Assembly (NCBI RefSeq): GCF_002115785.1
Contig: NZ_JFJY01000009.1
Location: forward strand, 1 to 64,000
From: Thalassospira sp. MCCC 1A03138
Lineage (GTDB): Bacteria; Pseudomonadota; Alphaproteobacteria; Rhodospirillales; Thalassospiraceae
Direction: 5' to 3'
Length of the DNA stretch: 64,000 nucleotides
Shown here: positions 37,937-47,315 of the stretch, in pieces
Position numbering within the stretch: position 1 is the stretch's first letter
How the letters are laid out: every line of letters begins with the position of its first letter
Position numbers and translations under genes: made by a program
The notes under the pieces: model-generated
What the model was told of the DNA's origin: nothing
Database searches by the model: none
What the model saw: the letters and a program-made list of their open reading frames with translations, nothing else

Positions 37937-38015
37937 GGCACGTCCCCACCAAACTGATGTTCCGTAATCTGAACACCAGTGAGAGGGACCTTATCGGATC
38001 CGGAAACGCCATCAC

Positions 38016-38029
38016 TTGACTCAGGTCAT
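38016..38029 (-). promoter_or_regulatory. NNR-type box before nosR
   Basis: TTGAC-TCAG-GTCAT matches 9 of 10 bases of the TTGAC-N4-GTCAA box. It stands 80 bp upstream of nosR. Confidence 0.7.
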
Positions 38030-38218
38030 GTCAAAATTGCGAAATCGCAATTGCCTGATAGCTTGTCGTTTTATCTACGCAAAAACGTCATTTTTGATCA
38101 CGCTCTCTAAAATTGATGATTTCGAAACTTCAATACCAAACGACATCCGGGACGAGAGCGGTCAAAATGAATGGGGTGGTACGTGCAAGTGCCGTTAAGC
38201 TCATATCATAAAGCTATG

Positions 38219-38305
38219 TAACCCCGAATTATGACAATTCGGGTGATTGCTGCATCAGTCTGATTTTATGCGGGATGATGAGGGGGCGATGGAGCAGTGA
38301 TTACG
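38219..38305 (+). repeat. Intergenic repeat, copy 1 (left side of the sugar region)
   Basis: The 462-bp gap from 37937 to 38398 holds the nosR box and this repeat. The 19-mer TAACCCCGAATTATGACAA (38219-38237) recurs exactly at 56601-56619. In both places a GGGGGCG stretch and an AGTGAT follow at about 60-76 bp, so about 90 bp is related but diverged. This copy also folds into a CCCGAATT/AATTCGGG hairpin (38223-38243), which could act as terminator for the sugar transporter genes. Nothing protein-coding was seen in the gap. Confidence 0.6.
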
Positions 38306-38398
38306 CTTTGTAAACACTGTCAGGTGCCGCAAAAGATGACAAAAACCTGCGGAATTGGCAGAGAAGGTGACATTTCTCTAATGGTACTTTTGTTAAGT

Positions 38399-39394
38399 CT
38401 ACGACTTTCTCTGCCTAAAGCGATCAAACGCCACGGCAATCACGATGAACGATCCAACAAACGTTCCCTGCCAGAACGTGCTGATACCCAGCAAAATCAG
38501 ACTATTGCGGATCACTTCAATCAATAATGCACCGACCACAGCACCAAATGCAGTACCTCCTCCACCTGCAAGATTGGCACCGCCAATGACAGCGGCGGCA
38601 ATGACAGTCAACTCCATGGCCTGACCAAGATTGGTCGTAACCCCACCGAGCCAGCCAACTTCCAGAACCCCGGTAATACCTGCCATCAGGGCTGAAAACA
38701 TATAAACGCTGACTTTGATGCGCGCGACGGGAATGCCGGTCAGAACTGCCGCGTTTTCATTCCCGCCAATCGCGAACAAGTGCTGGCCCCAACGTAAATG
38801 CCGGAACGCGAAAGCCGTCAGGCATGCCAGAATCACCATGATGATCAACGGATGAGGAAGGCCAAGCGTCGAACCGCCACCAAGCCACAACAAAAAGTCA
38901 TGATCCGGACCGAACTCATAGATCATTTTGTTGTCAGAAAGCACCATCGCCAAACTGCGTGCGACCGACAGCATGCCGAGCGTGACCACGAATGGCGGCA
39001 TTCCCGCATAGGCAATCAGCACACCATTGACCGCCCCCACAAGCAGCGAGATACCAAGTGCGGCAAGACAACCGAGCCAAAATGGCATTCCAGCCGACAT
39101 GATAACGCTAACCGTCATCGCAGAGATCACTAGCGTAGAGCCAACAGAAAGGTCGATCCCGCCGGAGGCAATGACGGCTGTCATGCCAAGGGCGATAATC
39201 CCGACAAACGCAAAGTTGCGGGTCACGTTAAAAAGGTTGCGCTCGGTTGCGAAACTATCGGTAAGGAGCGTCAATGCCAGGCAGGCAAATACAGCCGCCA
39301 TAAACACCCAGAAAATCTGCTGACTTGTGATCCGCGCGATCAATCCGTGATGTTGAGAACGATTGATGACTTCTGCAAGAGTTGGCGTTGCCAT
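38399..39394 (-). CDS. ABC sugar transporter permease (RbsC/FrcC type), set A
   Basis: This permease of about 331 residues belongs to the CUT2 family, with 8-10 hydrophobic helices and the signature SGGIDLSVGSTL. It is the last gene of set A. The start is uncertain: the ATG at 39394 has AAGGA nine bases before it. An ATG at 39424 overlaps the upstream ATPase stop as ATGA and would be translationally coupled. It most likely forms the channel with the single-domain ATPase before it. Confidence 0.85.
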   Translation of the reverse strand: MATPTLAEVINRSQHHGLIARITSQQIFWVFMAAVFACLALTLLTDSFATERNLFNVTRNFAFVGIIALGMTAVIASGGIDLSVGSTLVISAMTVSVIMSAGMPFWLGCLAALGISLLVGAVNGVLIAYAGMPPFVVTLGMLSVARSLAMVLSDNKMIYEFGPDHDFLLWLGGGSTLGLPHPLIIMVILACLTAFAFRHLRWGQHLFAIGGNENAAVLTGIPVARIKVSVYMFSALMAGITGVLEVGWLGGVTTNLGQAMELTVIAAAVIGGANLAGGGGTAFGAVVGALLIEVIRNSLILLGISTFWQGTFVGSFIVIAVAFDRFRQRKS

Positions 39395-39420
39395 ATTCAT
39401 TGTTCCTTTTTCATGTCCAC

Positions 39421-40161
39421 TCATGCATGCTCAATCGCGCCAGTGATCAGGCCTGTAATTTCTTCTGGCGATGAATCAGAAGCTTTCTTGTCCGCAACAA
39501 GTTCTCCGCGCCGCAAGACAACAACCTTGTCTGCGACCTCAAAGACATCCGGCATCCGGTGGCTGATCAGAACAACAGAAATACCGTGATCACTAAGCTG
39601 CCGGATAAGGTTCAGGACTTCCGCCACCTGCCGAACGGAGATCGCAGCCGTGGGTTCGTCCATCAGAACGATCTTGGCGTCACTTAAAAGGGTGCGTGCA
39701 ATCGCAACCGCCTGACGTTGCCCGCCAGACATTTTGTGTACCAGATCACGTGGACGGGTTTCCGATTTCAAACGCGCAAAAAGCTCGGCGGATTTGCTGC
39801 GCATGAAGGCATAATCAACAACCTTAATCGGCCCGATCCTGCGGGTCGGCTCACGTCCCAAAAACACATTCGACGCTGCACTCAGATTGTTGCAAATCGC
39901 CAGATCCTGATAGACGACCTCGATACCGGCTTTCTGCGCATCCAACGGCTTGTGAAACGCCACTTTCTGATCGGAAACAAGGATATCACCCGACGTCGGC
40001 GCAAAGTTCCCCGCAATCACCTTGACCAAGGTGGATTTCCCAGCCCCGTTATCGCCCATAAGCCCGACTACTTCGCCCGGCGCAATGGCAAGGGACACGT
40101 TATCGAGTGCCTGTATGGCGCCATAACGTTTGGATATGTTTTTAAGTTCAAGCACATTCAT
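39421..40161 (-). CDS. ABC sugar transporter ATPase, single domain (FrcA type), set A
   Basis: This 246-residue protein has one nucleotide-binding domain: Walker A GDNGAGKST, signature KMSGGQRQA, Walker B LMDEPTAAIS. Single-domain ATPases of this type act as homodimers in fructose- or ribose-type importers. The ATG at 40161 follows a long AAGGGGGG site. It precedes a permease and follows another permease, so set A has an extra ATPase/permease pair and one binding protein. Confidence 0.88.
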   Translation of the reverse strand: MNVLELKNISKRYGAIQALDNVSLAIAPGEVVGLMGDNGAGKSTLVKVIAGNFAPTSGDILVSDQKVAFHKPLDAQKAGIEVVYQDLAICNNLSAASNVFLGREPTRRIGPIKVVDYAFMRSKSAELFARLKSETRPRDLVHKMSGGQRQAVAIARTLLSDAKIVLMDEPTAAISVRQVAEVLNLIRQLSDHGISVVLISHRMPDVFEVADKVVVLRRGELVADKKASDSSPEEITGLITGAIEHA

Positions 40162-40225
40162 GAACACCCCCCTTCCCTGCGGGTTCACTTAACGTGATAA
40201 CAAGCAGACGGTTTTCTTTTGTGAT

Positions 40226-41209
40226 TTATGGCTTTTGCAGCAAGCCCAACGCTCTCTCGGTATTTTTTCTGGTGCGATACGACGCAAATTGCTGATCTGC
40301 CAGAACACCCAGCAAAATCACGGCGCCCATTACTGCGAAATTCAGCGATGACGGAATTCCCAGCAAATTCACCAGGTTCTGCAGTTCTTGTAGCAACACA
40401 GCCCCAAGAACGATCCCGATGACCGAACCTTCGCCCCCGCGTAAGGAACATCCGCCCAGCACAGCCGCAGCAATTGCATACAGCTCGTAAAAGTTACCGT
40501 GTGAAGACGGTTGGACTGACTTGGTGAACATTGCGAAATATATTGCCGCGATGGATGCGAGCACGGCACAGATCACATACGCCATCACGGTGACGAAACG
40601 GGTGTTTATCCCTGAAAAGCGCGCGGCTTCCTCGTTTTTGCCTACCGCACAAAGGTGACGACCAAAAACGGTGTGATGCAAAACAACCCACATCACCGCC
40701 GCCACAATCAGCATCGCAAGGAATGAGTGCGGGACGCCGAAACTCCGCCCGATTGTAAGCCATTCCAGTTGAGGATAGCTGGAACCAAAAGGAAATCCTG
40801 CAGTGGATTCCGCTGTGTATCCACGTGCGATGCCGCGATAAATCAAAAGCCCACACAAGGTAACGACAAATGGCTGCAGCCTGAATCGTGTAATCAGAAT
40901 ACCGTGCGCCAGCCCGATCAGAACACCAAGGCCTATGATGATCGCCATGGCTAGCGGCCAGGGAACGCCAAACTTACCGACCATGTCGACGAATAACACA
41001 CCAAGCAACGCGATCACCGATCCGACCGAAAGATCAATACCGCCGGTCATGATGACAAACCCTTGCCCAATGGCAAACAGGCCAAACAGGCCAATCAGAT
41101 TTGCGGTATTGCCAAGGTTGATGGGCGACAGAAATAGCGGGTTGCGCATATAAACGATTGCGCCAACCACGATAATCAGAATGCCAAGACCAATATCTTT
41201 TTTTTGCAT
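40226..41209 (-). CDS. ABC sugar transporter permease (RbsC type), set A
   Basis: This 327-residue CUT2 permease has the GGIDLSVGSV signature and about 8-10 helices. It follows the two-domain ATPase after 3 bp. GAGG precedes the ATG. Together with the upstream ATPase and binding protein it makes a complete ribose-type importer; the substrate cannot be read from the sequence. Confidence 0.9.
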   Translation of the reverse strand: MQKKDIGLGILIIVVGAIVYMRNPLFLSPINLGNTANLIGLFGLFAIGQGFVIMTGGIDLSVGSVIALLGVLFVDMVGKFGVPWPLAMAIIIGLGVLIGLAHGILITRFRLQPFVVTLCGLLIYRGIARGYTAESTAGFPFGSSYPQLEWLTIGRSFGVPHSFLAMLIVAAVMWVVLHHTVFGRHLCAVGKNEEAARFSGINTRFVTVMAYVICAVLASIAAIYFAMFTKSVQPSSHGNFYELYAIAAAVLGGCSLRGGEGSVIGIVLGAVLLQELQNLVNLLGIPSSLNFAVMGAVILLGVLADQQFASYRTRKNTERALGLLQKP

Positions 41210-41212
41210 TTC

Positions 41213-42730
41213 TCAGGCCTCTTCCAGCACTTTACCGACAGCAAGATTGAGCACATTGCTCTCGGAAAAGCGAAAGCGCGGCAATTCCCCTGTAATCAAC
41301 CCGTCTTTCATCACGACAATCCTGTCTGAAACCCCGATTACTTCTTCCATATCGCTCGATATCATCATCACCCCTACTCCGCGGTCGGCCAGTGATCGCA
41401 TCAATCCATAAATCTCGGCTTTTGCACCGACATCGATCCCCCGTGTCGGCTCATCGAAAATGATGACTTTCGGATCCATGGACAGCCATTTTGCCAGAAC
41501 GACTTTTTGCTGGTTGCCACCAGACATTTCATTGGCAACCCGGCGAACATCATGTGTCTTGATCGCCAATGTAGTCCGCTGCGCTTCTGCAACCGCGATC
41601 TGACGTTTCCGGGAAACAAGCCCGCATGATGTGAACGCCTGCAAGTTGGCCATCGTGACATTTTCCAAGATCGGAAACTCAAGGATCAACCCGGCCCGCT
41701 TGCGGTCTTCCGGCACAAGATAAAGCCCTGCTGCGATGGCATCGGCCGGGCTATTGATCTCGACCTTTCTGCCATCAATCAGAATTTCTCCGCCAAGCTT
41801 GTCACTGGCACCAAATATTGCCTCGGCCAACTCTGTGCGACCTGCCCCGATCAAGCCCGCCACGCCAAGGATTTCGCCAGCCATCACATCAAAACCGGCA
41901 GTGCGATCAGGCTTGCTTTTGATCGCAAAGTTTTTGACAGACAGAATGGGTTTGGTCGCAGGCACCGACGGTGGCGTGTAAAGTGCCTTGAGCTCCCGTC
42001 CGATCATCATGCGAATCATCGCATCATGCGTGACCGCGTCGCGCTCAAGCTCCCCGACATTTCGACCATCACGCAGCACAACCGCGCGATCAACGCATTC
42101 CTCCACCTCGCTCAGGCGGTGTGAAATATAGACAACTGCAATCCCTTGCGCCTTAAGGTCGGCAATGACCTTAAGCAGCATGTTGGTTTCAGAAAGTGTG
42201 AGGCTTGACGTCGGCTCATCCATGATGACCAACCGCGCATTCATCGCCAAGGCCTTGGCGATTTCAAGCAACTGACGTTCCGCCAGGGACAATGTGGAAA
42301 CCGGTGTTTCCGGCTTGAATGGCGCGCCAACACGCTCGATGAGCGGCTCCGCCATTTTATTCATGGCTTTGCGATCGGTCAGCCTAAGAGGACCTCGCAC
42401 CACCTCCCGACCGAGGAAGATGTTTGCGGAAACATCCATGTTGTCGAAAACATTCAGTTCCTGATGGACGAACGCGATCCCCGCTTGTTGGGATTGTTTG
42501 ACGTCAAACGCGTCGTACTGCTGACCATCAAGGATAATTTTCCCGGATGTCGGGGTAATCAACCCTCCAAGAATCTTCATCAGGGTTGACTTTCCGGCCC
42601 CGTTTTCACCAAGAAGCCCAACAACTTCTCCTGCTTGGATCTGCAATGAAACATCATTAAGGGCCACCACACCGGGATAAACCTTGGTGACGCCTTCAAG
42701 TCGCAGATCAAGCCCATGCACTGCACTCAT
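41213..42730 (-). CDS. ABC sugar transporter ATPase, two domains (RbsA type), set A
   Basis: This 505-residue protein has two nucleotide-binding domains. The first is complete (GENGAGKST, LSLAERQ, VIMDEPTSSL). The second has the degenerate Walker A GLIGAGRTE normal for RbsA-type proteins, plus MSGGNQQKV and IFDEPTRGID. The start at 42730 follows GGGGAG by about eight bases. An intercistronic hairpin separates it from the binding-protein gene. Confidence 0.92.
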   Translation of the reverse strand: MSAVHGLDLRLEGVTKVYPGVVALNDVSLQIQAGEVVGLLGENGAGKSTLMKILGGLITPTSGKIILDGQQYDAFDVKQSQQAGIAFVHQELNVFDNMDVSANIFLGREVVRGPLRLTDRKAMNKMAEPLIERVGAPFKPETPVSTLSLAERQLLEIAKALAMNARLVIMDEPTSSLTLSETNMLLKVIADLKAQGIAVVYISHRLSEVEECVDRAVVLRDGRNVGELERDAVTHDAMIRMMIGRELKALYTPPSVPATKPILSVKNFAIKSKPDRTAGFDVMAGEILGVAGLIGAGRTELAEAIFGASDKLGGEILIDGRKVEINSPADAIAAGLYLVPEDRKRAGLILEFPILENVTMANLQAFTSCGLVSRKRQIAVAEAQRTTLAIKTHDVRRVANEMSGGNQQKVVLAKWLSMDPKVIIFDEPTRGIDVGAKAEIYGLMRSLADRGVGVMMISSDMEEVIGVSDRIVVMKDGLITGELPRFRFSESNVLNLAVGKVLEEA

Positions 42731-42772
42731 ATACTCGGCTCCCCAATGTCCATTCGACATCGTTGGAAAGGT

Positions 42773-42811
42773 GCGAGCGGGCGCACTCGCAGATTTCGTG
42801 CGTCCGCTCGC
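42773..42811 (-). terminator. Intercistronic stem-loop between set A binding protein and ATPase
   Basis: A 14-bp stem (42773-42786 with 42798-42811, one wobble) without a following U-run. Typical of periplasmic-binding-protein operons, where it holds back transcription or decay and gives excess binding protein. Confidence 0.6.
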
Positions 42812-42829
42812 TAGGCAGGGGGAAGAAAA

Positions 42830-43777
42830 TTACCCGCCTATTCTTTCCTTAACGACGGCCTCGAACTCATCAACATTGGATTTGTCGATTACCTGCGTCG
42901 GCACGATGATCAATCCATCTGCCGGCACCTTCGACTTATCGCCCTCAAGATAATCCGCCATCAGGTGCATGCCCTGATAGCCCCACTGGTACGGGTCCTG
43001 AACAACCGTGCCAGCAAAGCTGCCTTCGCGCACTGCGCCAAGCGTTACAGGGTCTTCATCAAAGGCAATAACGGTCACCTGCCCCAGTTTGCCAGCGGCC
43101 TGCAATGCTTCGTAAATTTTGGGCGGGTTGTAGGAATAGAACCCGACCATGCAATCAATGTCAGGATTTGCCGCAAGCACGTCATCGACGTTTGAACGCG
43201 CACGCGCAAAGTCGACATCATCACCACGCACATCGACAAGCTCGATACCGCTGCCTTCAACCGCCTGACGGAAACCGGCGATACGCTCAATCGCGTTGTC
43301 GGCACCAAGGAAACCGACAAAGCCCATGCATTTACCGCCATCTGACAGTGCTTTCACGGCAATTTCACCGGCCTGGACGCCTGCCGCAACGTTGGATGAT
43401 CCAAGATAGGCGATGCGATCACTTTGCGGGGCATCACTGTCGGTCGTAAAGAGCGGCACCTGGGCTGCGATGCGATTGAACGCGTCGATAGAGTTCTTTG
43501 GATCTGCCGACGAAATCATGATCGCATCAGTCCCCCCGGCGACCAGATCATCCATCAGCGCATTCTGCAGGGCTGCCGTTCCCTGTGCAGGATACCGGAA
43601 TTGCAGCTCATACCCGGGTAGTTCTGCCTGTGCTGCCTCGACCCCGGCTTCTGCAAGTTTCCAAAAGTCCGAAGCAGCATTCACCACGAATGCAAGCTGC
43701 TGCTTTTCTTCTGCTAACGCCCCGCCAGCCAGAACCATTGACAGGCCGAGGGTTGCGAATGTTGTTGCAAATTTCAT
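42830..43777 (-). CDS. Periplasmic sugar-binding protein (RbsB type), set A
   Basis: This 315-residue protein has a signal peptide ending in ALAEE and the periplasmic-binding fold of the ribose/LacI type (VVNAASDFWKLAEAGVE at the first strand-helix). GGGAGG precedes the ATG at 43777. It is the first gene of set A. The candidate operator at 43841-43863 lies about 64 bp upstream. Confidence 0.9.
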   Translation of the reverse strand: MKFATTFATLGLSMVLAGGALAEEKQQLAFVVNAASDFWKLAEAGVEAAQAELPGYELQFRYPAQGTAALQNALMDDLVAGGTDAIMISSADPKNSIDAFNRIAAQVPLFTTDSDAPQSDRIAYLGSSNVAAGVQAGEIAVKALSDGGKCMGFVGFLGADNAIERIAGFRQAVEGSGIELVDVRGDDVDFARARSNVDDVLAANPDIDCMVGFYSYNPPKIYEALQAAGKLGQVTVIAFDEDPVTLGAVREGSFAGTVVQDPYQWGYQGMHLMADYLEGDKSKVPADGLIIVPTQVIDKSNVDEFEAVVKERIGG

Positions 43778-43840
43778 GCGTTTAATCCTCCCGATTAACA
43801 ATCCGCACGACTGTATTTATAAATTATCCGTGCGGCTCAT

Positions 43841-43863
43841 AATTAATAATATCATTAATAATT
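43841..43863 (-). promoter_or_regulatory. Candidate LacI-family operator, set A
   Basis: AATTAATAAT-ATC-ATTAATAATT is a near-perfect 23-bp palindrome (arms 9 of 10). The 10-mer AATTAATAAT recurs at 47032-47041 and 47045-47054, before the epimerase gene near the LacI gene. It lies 64 bp before the binding-protein ATG. Confidence 0.55.
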
Positions 43864-43911
43864 TTGGATCAAGCGTTTTTCACCTAGGGTTGGGTAAGTT
43901 GATGACTTTAA

Positions 43912-44916
43912 TCACAGATTAATCCACGTTTTTTGCTCTTCGCTCGCAAAAACCGCATCAAGAACACGCATGGAGGCAATCGAATCCTCGATGCCGTATG
44001 GCAAGGTTGCCCCTGTCAAAATGGCCTGCGCGAACCTTTCCGCCTGTTCGGTATACTGATCACACGCTGGCAGGATCTCGCAGCCAGCCAGACCACCATC
44101 CGGGCTCTCGCCCGCATCGACAATCAGGGCGGTTTCCTTATCCGCAGGCGCGTTGTACGGAATCATGATTTCAGCCCGCGCCTTCGTACCAAACACGTTT
44201 AAGGTCTGATACGGGCACAACTGCGTTGAAACCATGAATGACAATTGACGACCGCCCCCGAAATCCGCAACAACACTGGCCATGCGATCGGTTCTGAACC
44301 CGGGATCACGGTCGATCAGCGCCATGACGCGCAGGGGCTCGACCTCGAACAGGAACCGCCCTGCTGTGATGGGATAACACCCGATATCCATGATGGCACC
44401 ACCACCGGCCTCTGGCCTGTTGCGAATATCCTGCCCATCATTGTTAAAGTAACTGAATGCCGCCTGGATCGCCCGCACCTCCCCAAGCTCACCGCTTCTG
44501 ACCATCTCGCGGACACGTATCCATTGCGGGTGGTAGCGCACCATAAAGGCCTCTGCGACCAATACATTTTTCGGACACGCACGCAGTCGCTCTGCATCGC
44601 ACGCACTTAATCCGATCGGCTTCTCGCACAGCACATGCTTCCCGGCCCGCACCGCAGCCAGCGTCCAGTCGACATGCATGTGATTTGGCAACGGGTTGTA
44701 AATCGCGTCAATTTCCGGATCCGCAATCAACGCCTCGTAAGACGCGTAAGATTTTTGAATACCAAGATCATTGGCCACCCTTGCTGATCGCCCTGCATTG
44801 CGCGATGCAATCCCCAACACATTCGATGAGGGGGATTTTTTGATTGCCGGAATAACTTTCTCCACACCGATTTTGGCTGTCGAAAGAATGCCCCAGTTGA
44901 TTTTTGAATTTATCAC
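43912..44916 (-). CDS. Gfo/Idh/MocA-family oxidoreductase
   Basis: This 334-residue protein has an N-terminal Rossmann fold (GILSTAKIG) and the family CEKPIGL motif at about residue 97, whose Lys is catalytic. These enzymes oxidise or reduce sugars, inositol and related alcohols with NAD(P). The start is GTG at 44916 with GGAAG upstream. It lies between set A and the orphan binding protein and is probably part of the same sugar route. The AGGGAIMDIGCYP segment is typical. Confidence 0.88.
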   Translation of the reverse strand: MINSKINWGILSTAKIGVEKVIPAIKKSPSSNVLGIASRNAGRSARVANDLGIQKSYASYEALIADPEIDAIYNPLPNHMHVDWTLAAVRAGKHVLCEKPIGLSACDAERLRACPKNVLVAEAFMVRYHPQWIRVREMVRSGELGEVRAIQAAFSYFNNDGQDIRNRPEAGGGAIMDIGCYPITAGRFLFEVEPLRVMALIDRDPGFRTDRMASVVADFGGGRQLSFMVSTQLCPYQTLNVFGTKARAEIMIPYNAPADKETALIVDAGESPDGGLAGCEILPACDQYTEQAERFAQAILTGATLPYGIEDSIASMRVLDAVFASEEQKTWINL

Positions 44917-44952
44917 GTCGTCTTCCGCCCCATGTGAGTCCGGATAAAAATC

Positions 44953-44981
44953 GAGCCGGATCTGATCAACAAATCCGGCTC
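44953..44981 (-). terminator. Intrinsic terminator after the orphan binding-protein gene
   Basis: GAGCCGGAT (44953-44961) pairs with ATCCGGCTC (44973-44981). On the minus strand it is followed by GATTTTTATCC. It ends transcription of the binding-protein gene before the oxidoreductase. Confidence 0.75.
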
Positions 44982-45000
44982 AGCTCATCAAGGAATGGTA

Positions 45001-45996
45001 TTAGTTATCCGCGCAAAAACCCGGATCCGACTGATTGCAAACATCCAGCCCCGTATAGAGCGGATCATCTACCTTTTTGCCATTGATCAGTTCGATCATC
45101 ACGTCAGGCGCCCGATACCCCATTTCAAACGGACGCTGACCAACCTGCGCATGACTGCGCCCGTCGCGGAATGCCTGGGTCTGCGGGGGAAGTGTATCGC
45201 CTGCAATCAGGATCAATTCCTTGGACTTCAGCCGATCCATGACCTGATCGGTAACCTGGGCGTAGGCCTGTGGCGCGAACTGCGCCCACCCCCCAATCAG
45301 AATGAAGGCATCAAGATCGGGATTTGCCGTAAAGGTATCCGCCATCTGCTGGTTGGCAAGATCCACCTGATCATTGGTAAAGACCGGACAACCTTCGATT
45401 TCCGTCCAGCCATTGCTACTCGCAAGGCGCTCGGTCCCTTTTGCCCCGGAAATCGTGTCGCGGAAGCCAGCGGCGCGTGCGTTGATATTGTCTGCCGCAA
45501 CGTTCCCCAGCTGCAAACATACCGAGCCCCCATCCGGCTTAAGCATCATGGCTTCTTCGGCCATTTTTACCCCCATCAGATAGTTATCGGTTCCGAGATA
45601 GGTCGCGCGCAAATCGCGATCTTTTTCAAGAAAATCTGCATCAATGGTCATCACCGGAACATTCGGGTTGATCTGACGAATTCGGTTTGCCATTGCCGGC
45701 GCATTTGACGGCGAAATTGCGATTGCAGCAACACCGCGGGTCAGCAGATCATCGACAATCTGGACTTCACCCGCCTCATCAGCACTGGATGCAGGCCCGG
45801 TATACAAACACTCATATTCAGACTCCATGTTCTCCGACATCCACTTCTGGCAACCCAGATTGATTTGTTCGAAGAACGGGTTATCCAAGCCTTTAACCAC
45901 AATGGCCAATGTCTTTTTCCCATCGGCATTTGCAGCGCCAACACCTGTCGCAAAAATCAGCGCAGATGTGAGAGTTAATAACATTTTATGTTTCAC
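45001..45996 (-). CDS. Periplasmic sugar-binding protein (orphan), set B
   Basis: This 331-residue protein has a signal peptide ending in ANA, then a ribose-type binding fold (VVKGLDNPFFEQINLG). Four cysteines (Cys49, Cys63, one mid, two near the C terminus) suggest a disulfide or two. The start is GTG at 45996 with AGGGAG upstream. No ATPase or permease lies next to it, so it either serves set A or C or is a sensor partner. It is followed by its own terminator. Confidence 0.85.
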   Translation of the reverse strand: MKHKMLLTLTSALIFATGVGAANADGKKTLAIVVKGLDNPFFEQINLGCQKWMSENMESEYECLYTGPASSADEAGEVQIVDDLLTRGVAAIAISPSNAPAMANRIRQINPNVPVMTIDADFLEKDRDLRATYLGTDNYLMGVKMAEEAMMLKPDGGSVCLQLGNVAADNINARAAGFRDTISGAKGTERLASSNGWTEIEGCPVFTNDQVDLANQQMADTFTANPDLDAFILIGGWAQFAPQAYAQVTDQVMDRLKSKELILIAGDTLPPQTQAFRDGRSHAQVGQRPFEMGYRAPDVMIELINGKKVDDPLYTGLDVCNQSDPGFCADN

Positions 45997-46032
45997 GTTT
46001 AGCTCTCCCTAGTTGGTCTGGCCCGGAACTGA

Positions 46033-47013
46033 TCACCCCGGATACCAGATTTTCCGAGGATCGCTCGGGCTTCTCTCATACGCCCAGGCCCGCTCGATCA
46101 TCTCCTCGAAATCTACTTGCGGCCGCCAACCTAATGCGTGCCGCGCCTTGGTGTTATCAAGCCAGTTGCTGTGAAACGGTGTGGGAATTTCCACTGGTTC
46201 CATGTCACGCGTACGCACCAGATAATCTGCCACCTTCGCGTAATCGACCGGCTCATCCATAGAGATATTGAAAAGTTCCTGCATCGCCGCAGGATGATCG
46301 AGGGCTGCCATCAAGGCTGCAACCAGGTCATCGACATGAACAAAGTTGCGCTTAAGAGGCGCGCAAGTTCTGTCGCGCATCAACGGCACAAAATTGCCCT
46401 CTGCAAGGCGCGAAGCCTTTTCTGCGCTGATCAAGTCGCTCCAGATCGGGCCACCAAACTGGTCAGAACCGAACGACAGCGCATACCTGAAATCGTCTTT
46501 TTCCATGATCCAGGGCGCACGCAAAACGGTGCCATTCAGGCCATACTGGATCTGGTATTGCTCTATCATTACCTCTTCGAGCACCTTGGTCAGCGCATAG
46601 CAGCCGCTATAAGCCTGCCTCGGGGAGGTTTCTGTGATTGGCGCCGGATATTCCTTGAAAATATGCCCGACAGAGCAATCCCCGCCAATCAGAACAAACT
46701 GCTTTAGGCTCGGCGACTGGCGCGCAGCCTCCAGAAGCAGGAACATTCCCTTGATCGCAACATCAATGACCAGATCGGGGCTTTCTTTCACCGCGGCCAT
46801 ATGAAGAACGTGGGTGACACCATCCATCGCGTGCGCAACAGCATCCGGGCTGGACAGAGACCCCGTAATAACCTCCACCCGCTCACTCGTCTCGATCCTG
46901 CGGTTGTGGCATAGCGCCACAACCTTGGCCGATGAGTATCTTTGGTTATCAAGAAATGCGGCCAGAAATGCCTTTCCAACCTTTCCCGTTGCACCCGTGA
47001 TCAAAATATTCAT
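46033..47013 (-). CDS. NAD-dependent epimerase/dehydratase (extended SDR)
   Basis: This 326-residue protein of the extended short-chain dehydrogenase family has the NAD motif GATGKVG at residue 7-13 and a YALTK active site (Y-x3-K). It acts on a sugar or sugar acid. GGGAGG precedes the ATG. It is divergent to the LacI gene and preceded by a candidate operator, so it is probably repressed by that LacI protein. Uronate dehydrogenase-like activity is possible but not proven. Confidence 0.85.
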   Translation of the reverse strand: MNILITGATGKVGKAFLAAFLDNQRYSSAKVVALCHNRRIETSERVEVITGSLSSPDAVAHAMDGVTHVLHMAAVKESPDLVIDVAIKGMFLLLEAARQSPSLKQFVLIGGDCSVGHIFKEYPAPITETSPRQAYSGCYALTKVLEEVMIEQYQIQYGLNGTVLRAPWIMEKDDFRYALSFGSDQFGGPIWSDLISAEKASRLAEGNFVPLMRDRTCAPLKRNFVHVDDLVAALMAALDHPAAMQELFNISMDEPVDYAKVADYLVRTRDMEPVEIPTPFHSNWLDNTKARHALGWRPQVDFEEMIERAWAYERSPSDPRKIWYPG

Positions 47014-47031
47014 TAATTATCCTCCCTATTG

Positions 47032-47054
47032 AATTAATAATATTAATTAATAAT
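47032..47054 (-). promoter_or_regulatory. Candidate LacI-family operator, epimerase promoter
   Basis: Two copies of AATTAATAAT separated by ATT, 18 bp upstream of the epimerase ATG. The same 10-mer occurs in the set A promoter (43841-43850). The rest of the 302-bp gap (47014-47315) shows no coding sequence. Confidence 0.5.
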
Positions 47055-47315
47055 ATGGAGTCAAGTAACCTCAGGATAGAATGTCGATATAAATTCAACC
47101 GGAAGACTGATTACTAATTATGCTGCAGGCGCGGCAGACGGCTTGTCTTGATCGGCTTGAAAAGGTATTACCAATGTCGGCTTGGTGGTTTTAGGTGTTC
47201 GCCAACCCGTTCAATTCTAAAGGTGAAAACGCTGTCTATCCTTCGTTTTTGCACCATCTGACGCAATCACTGCAAAATATCGGTTGGCTAAAAGACCAGA
47301 GGCAAAACGAGTTCA

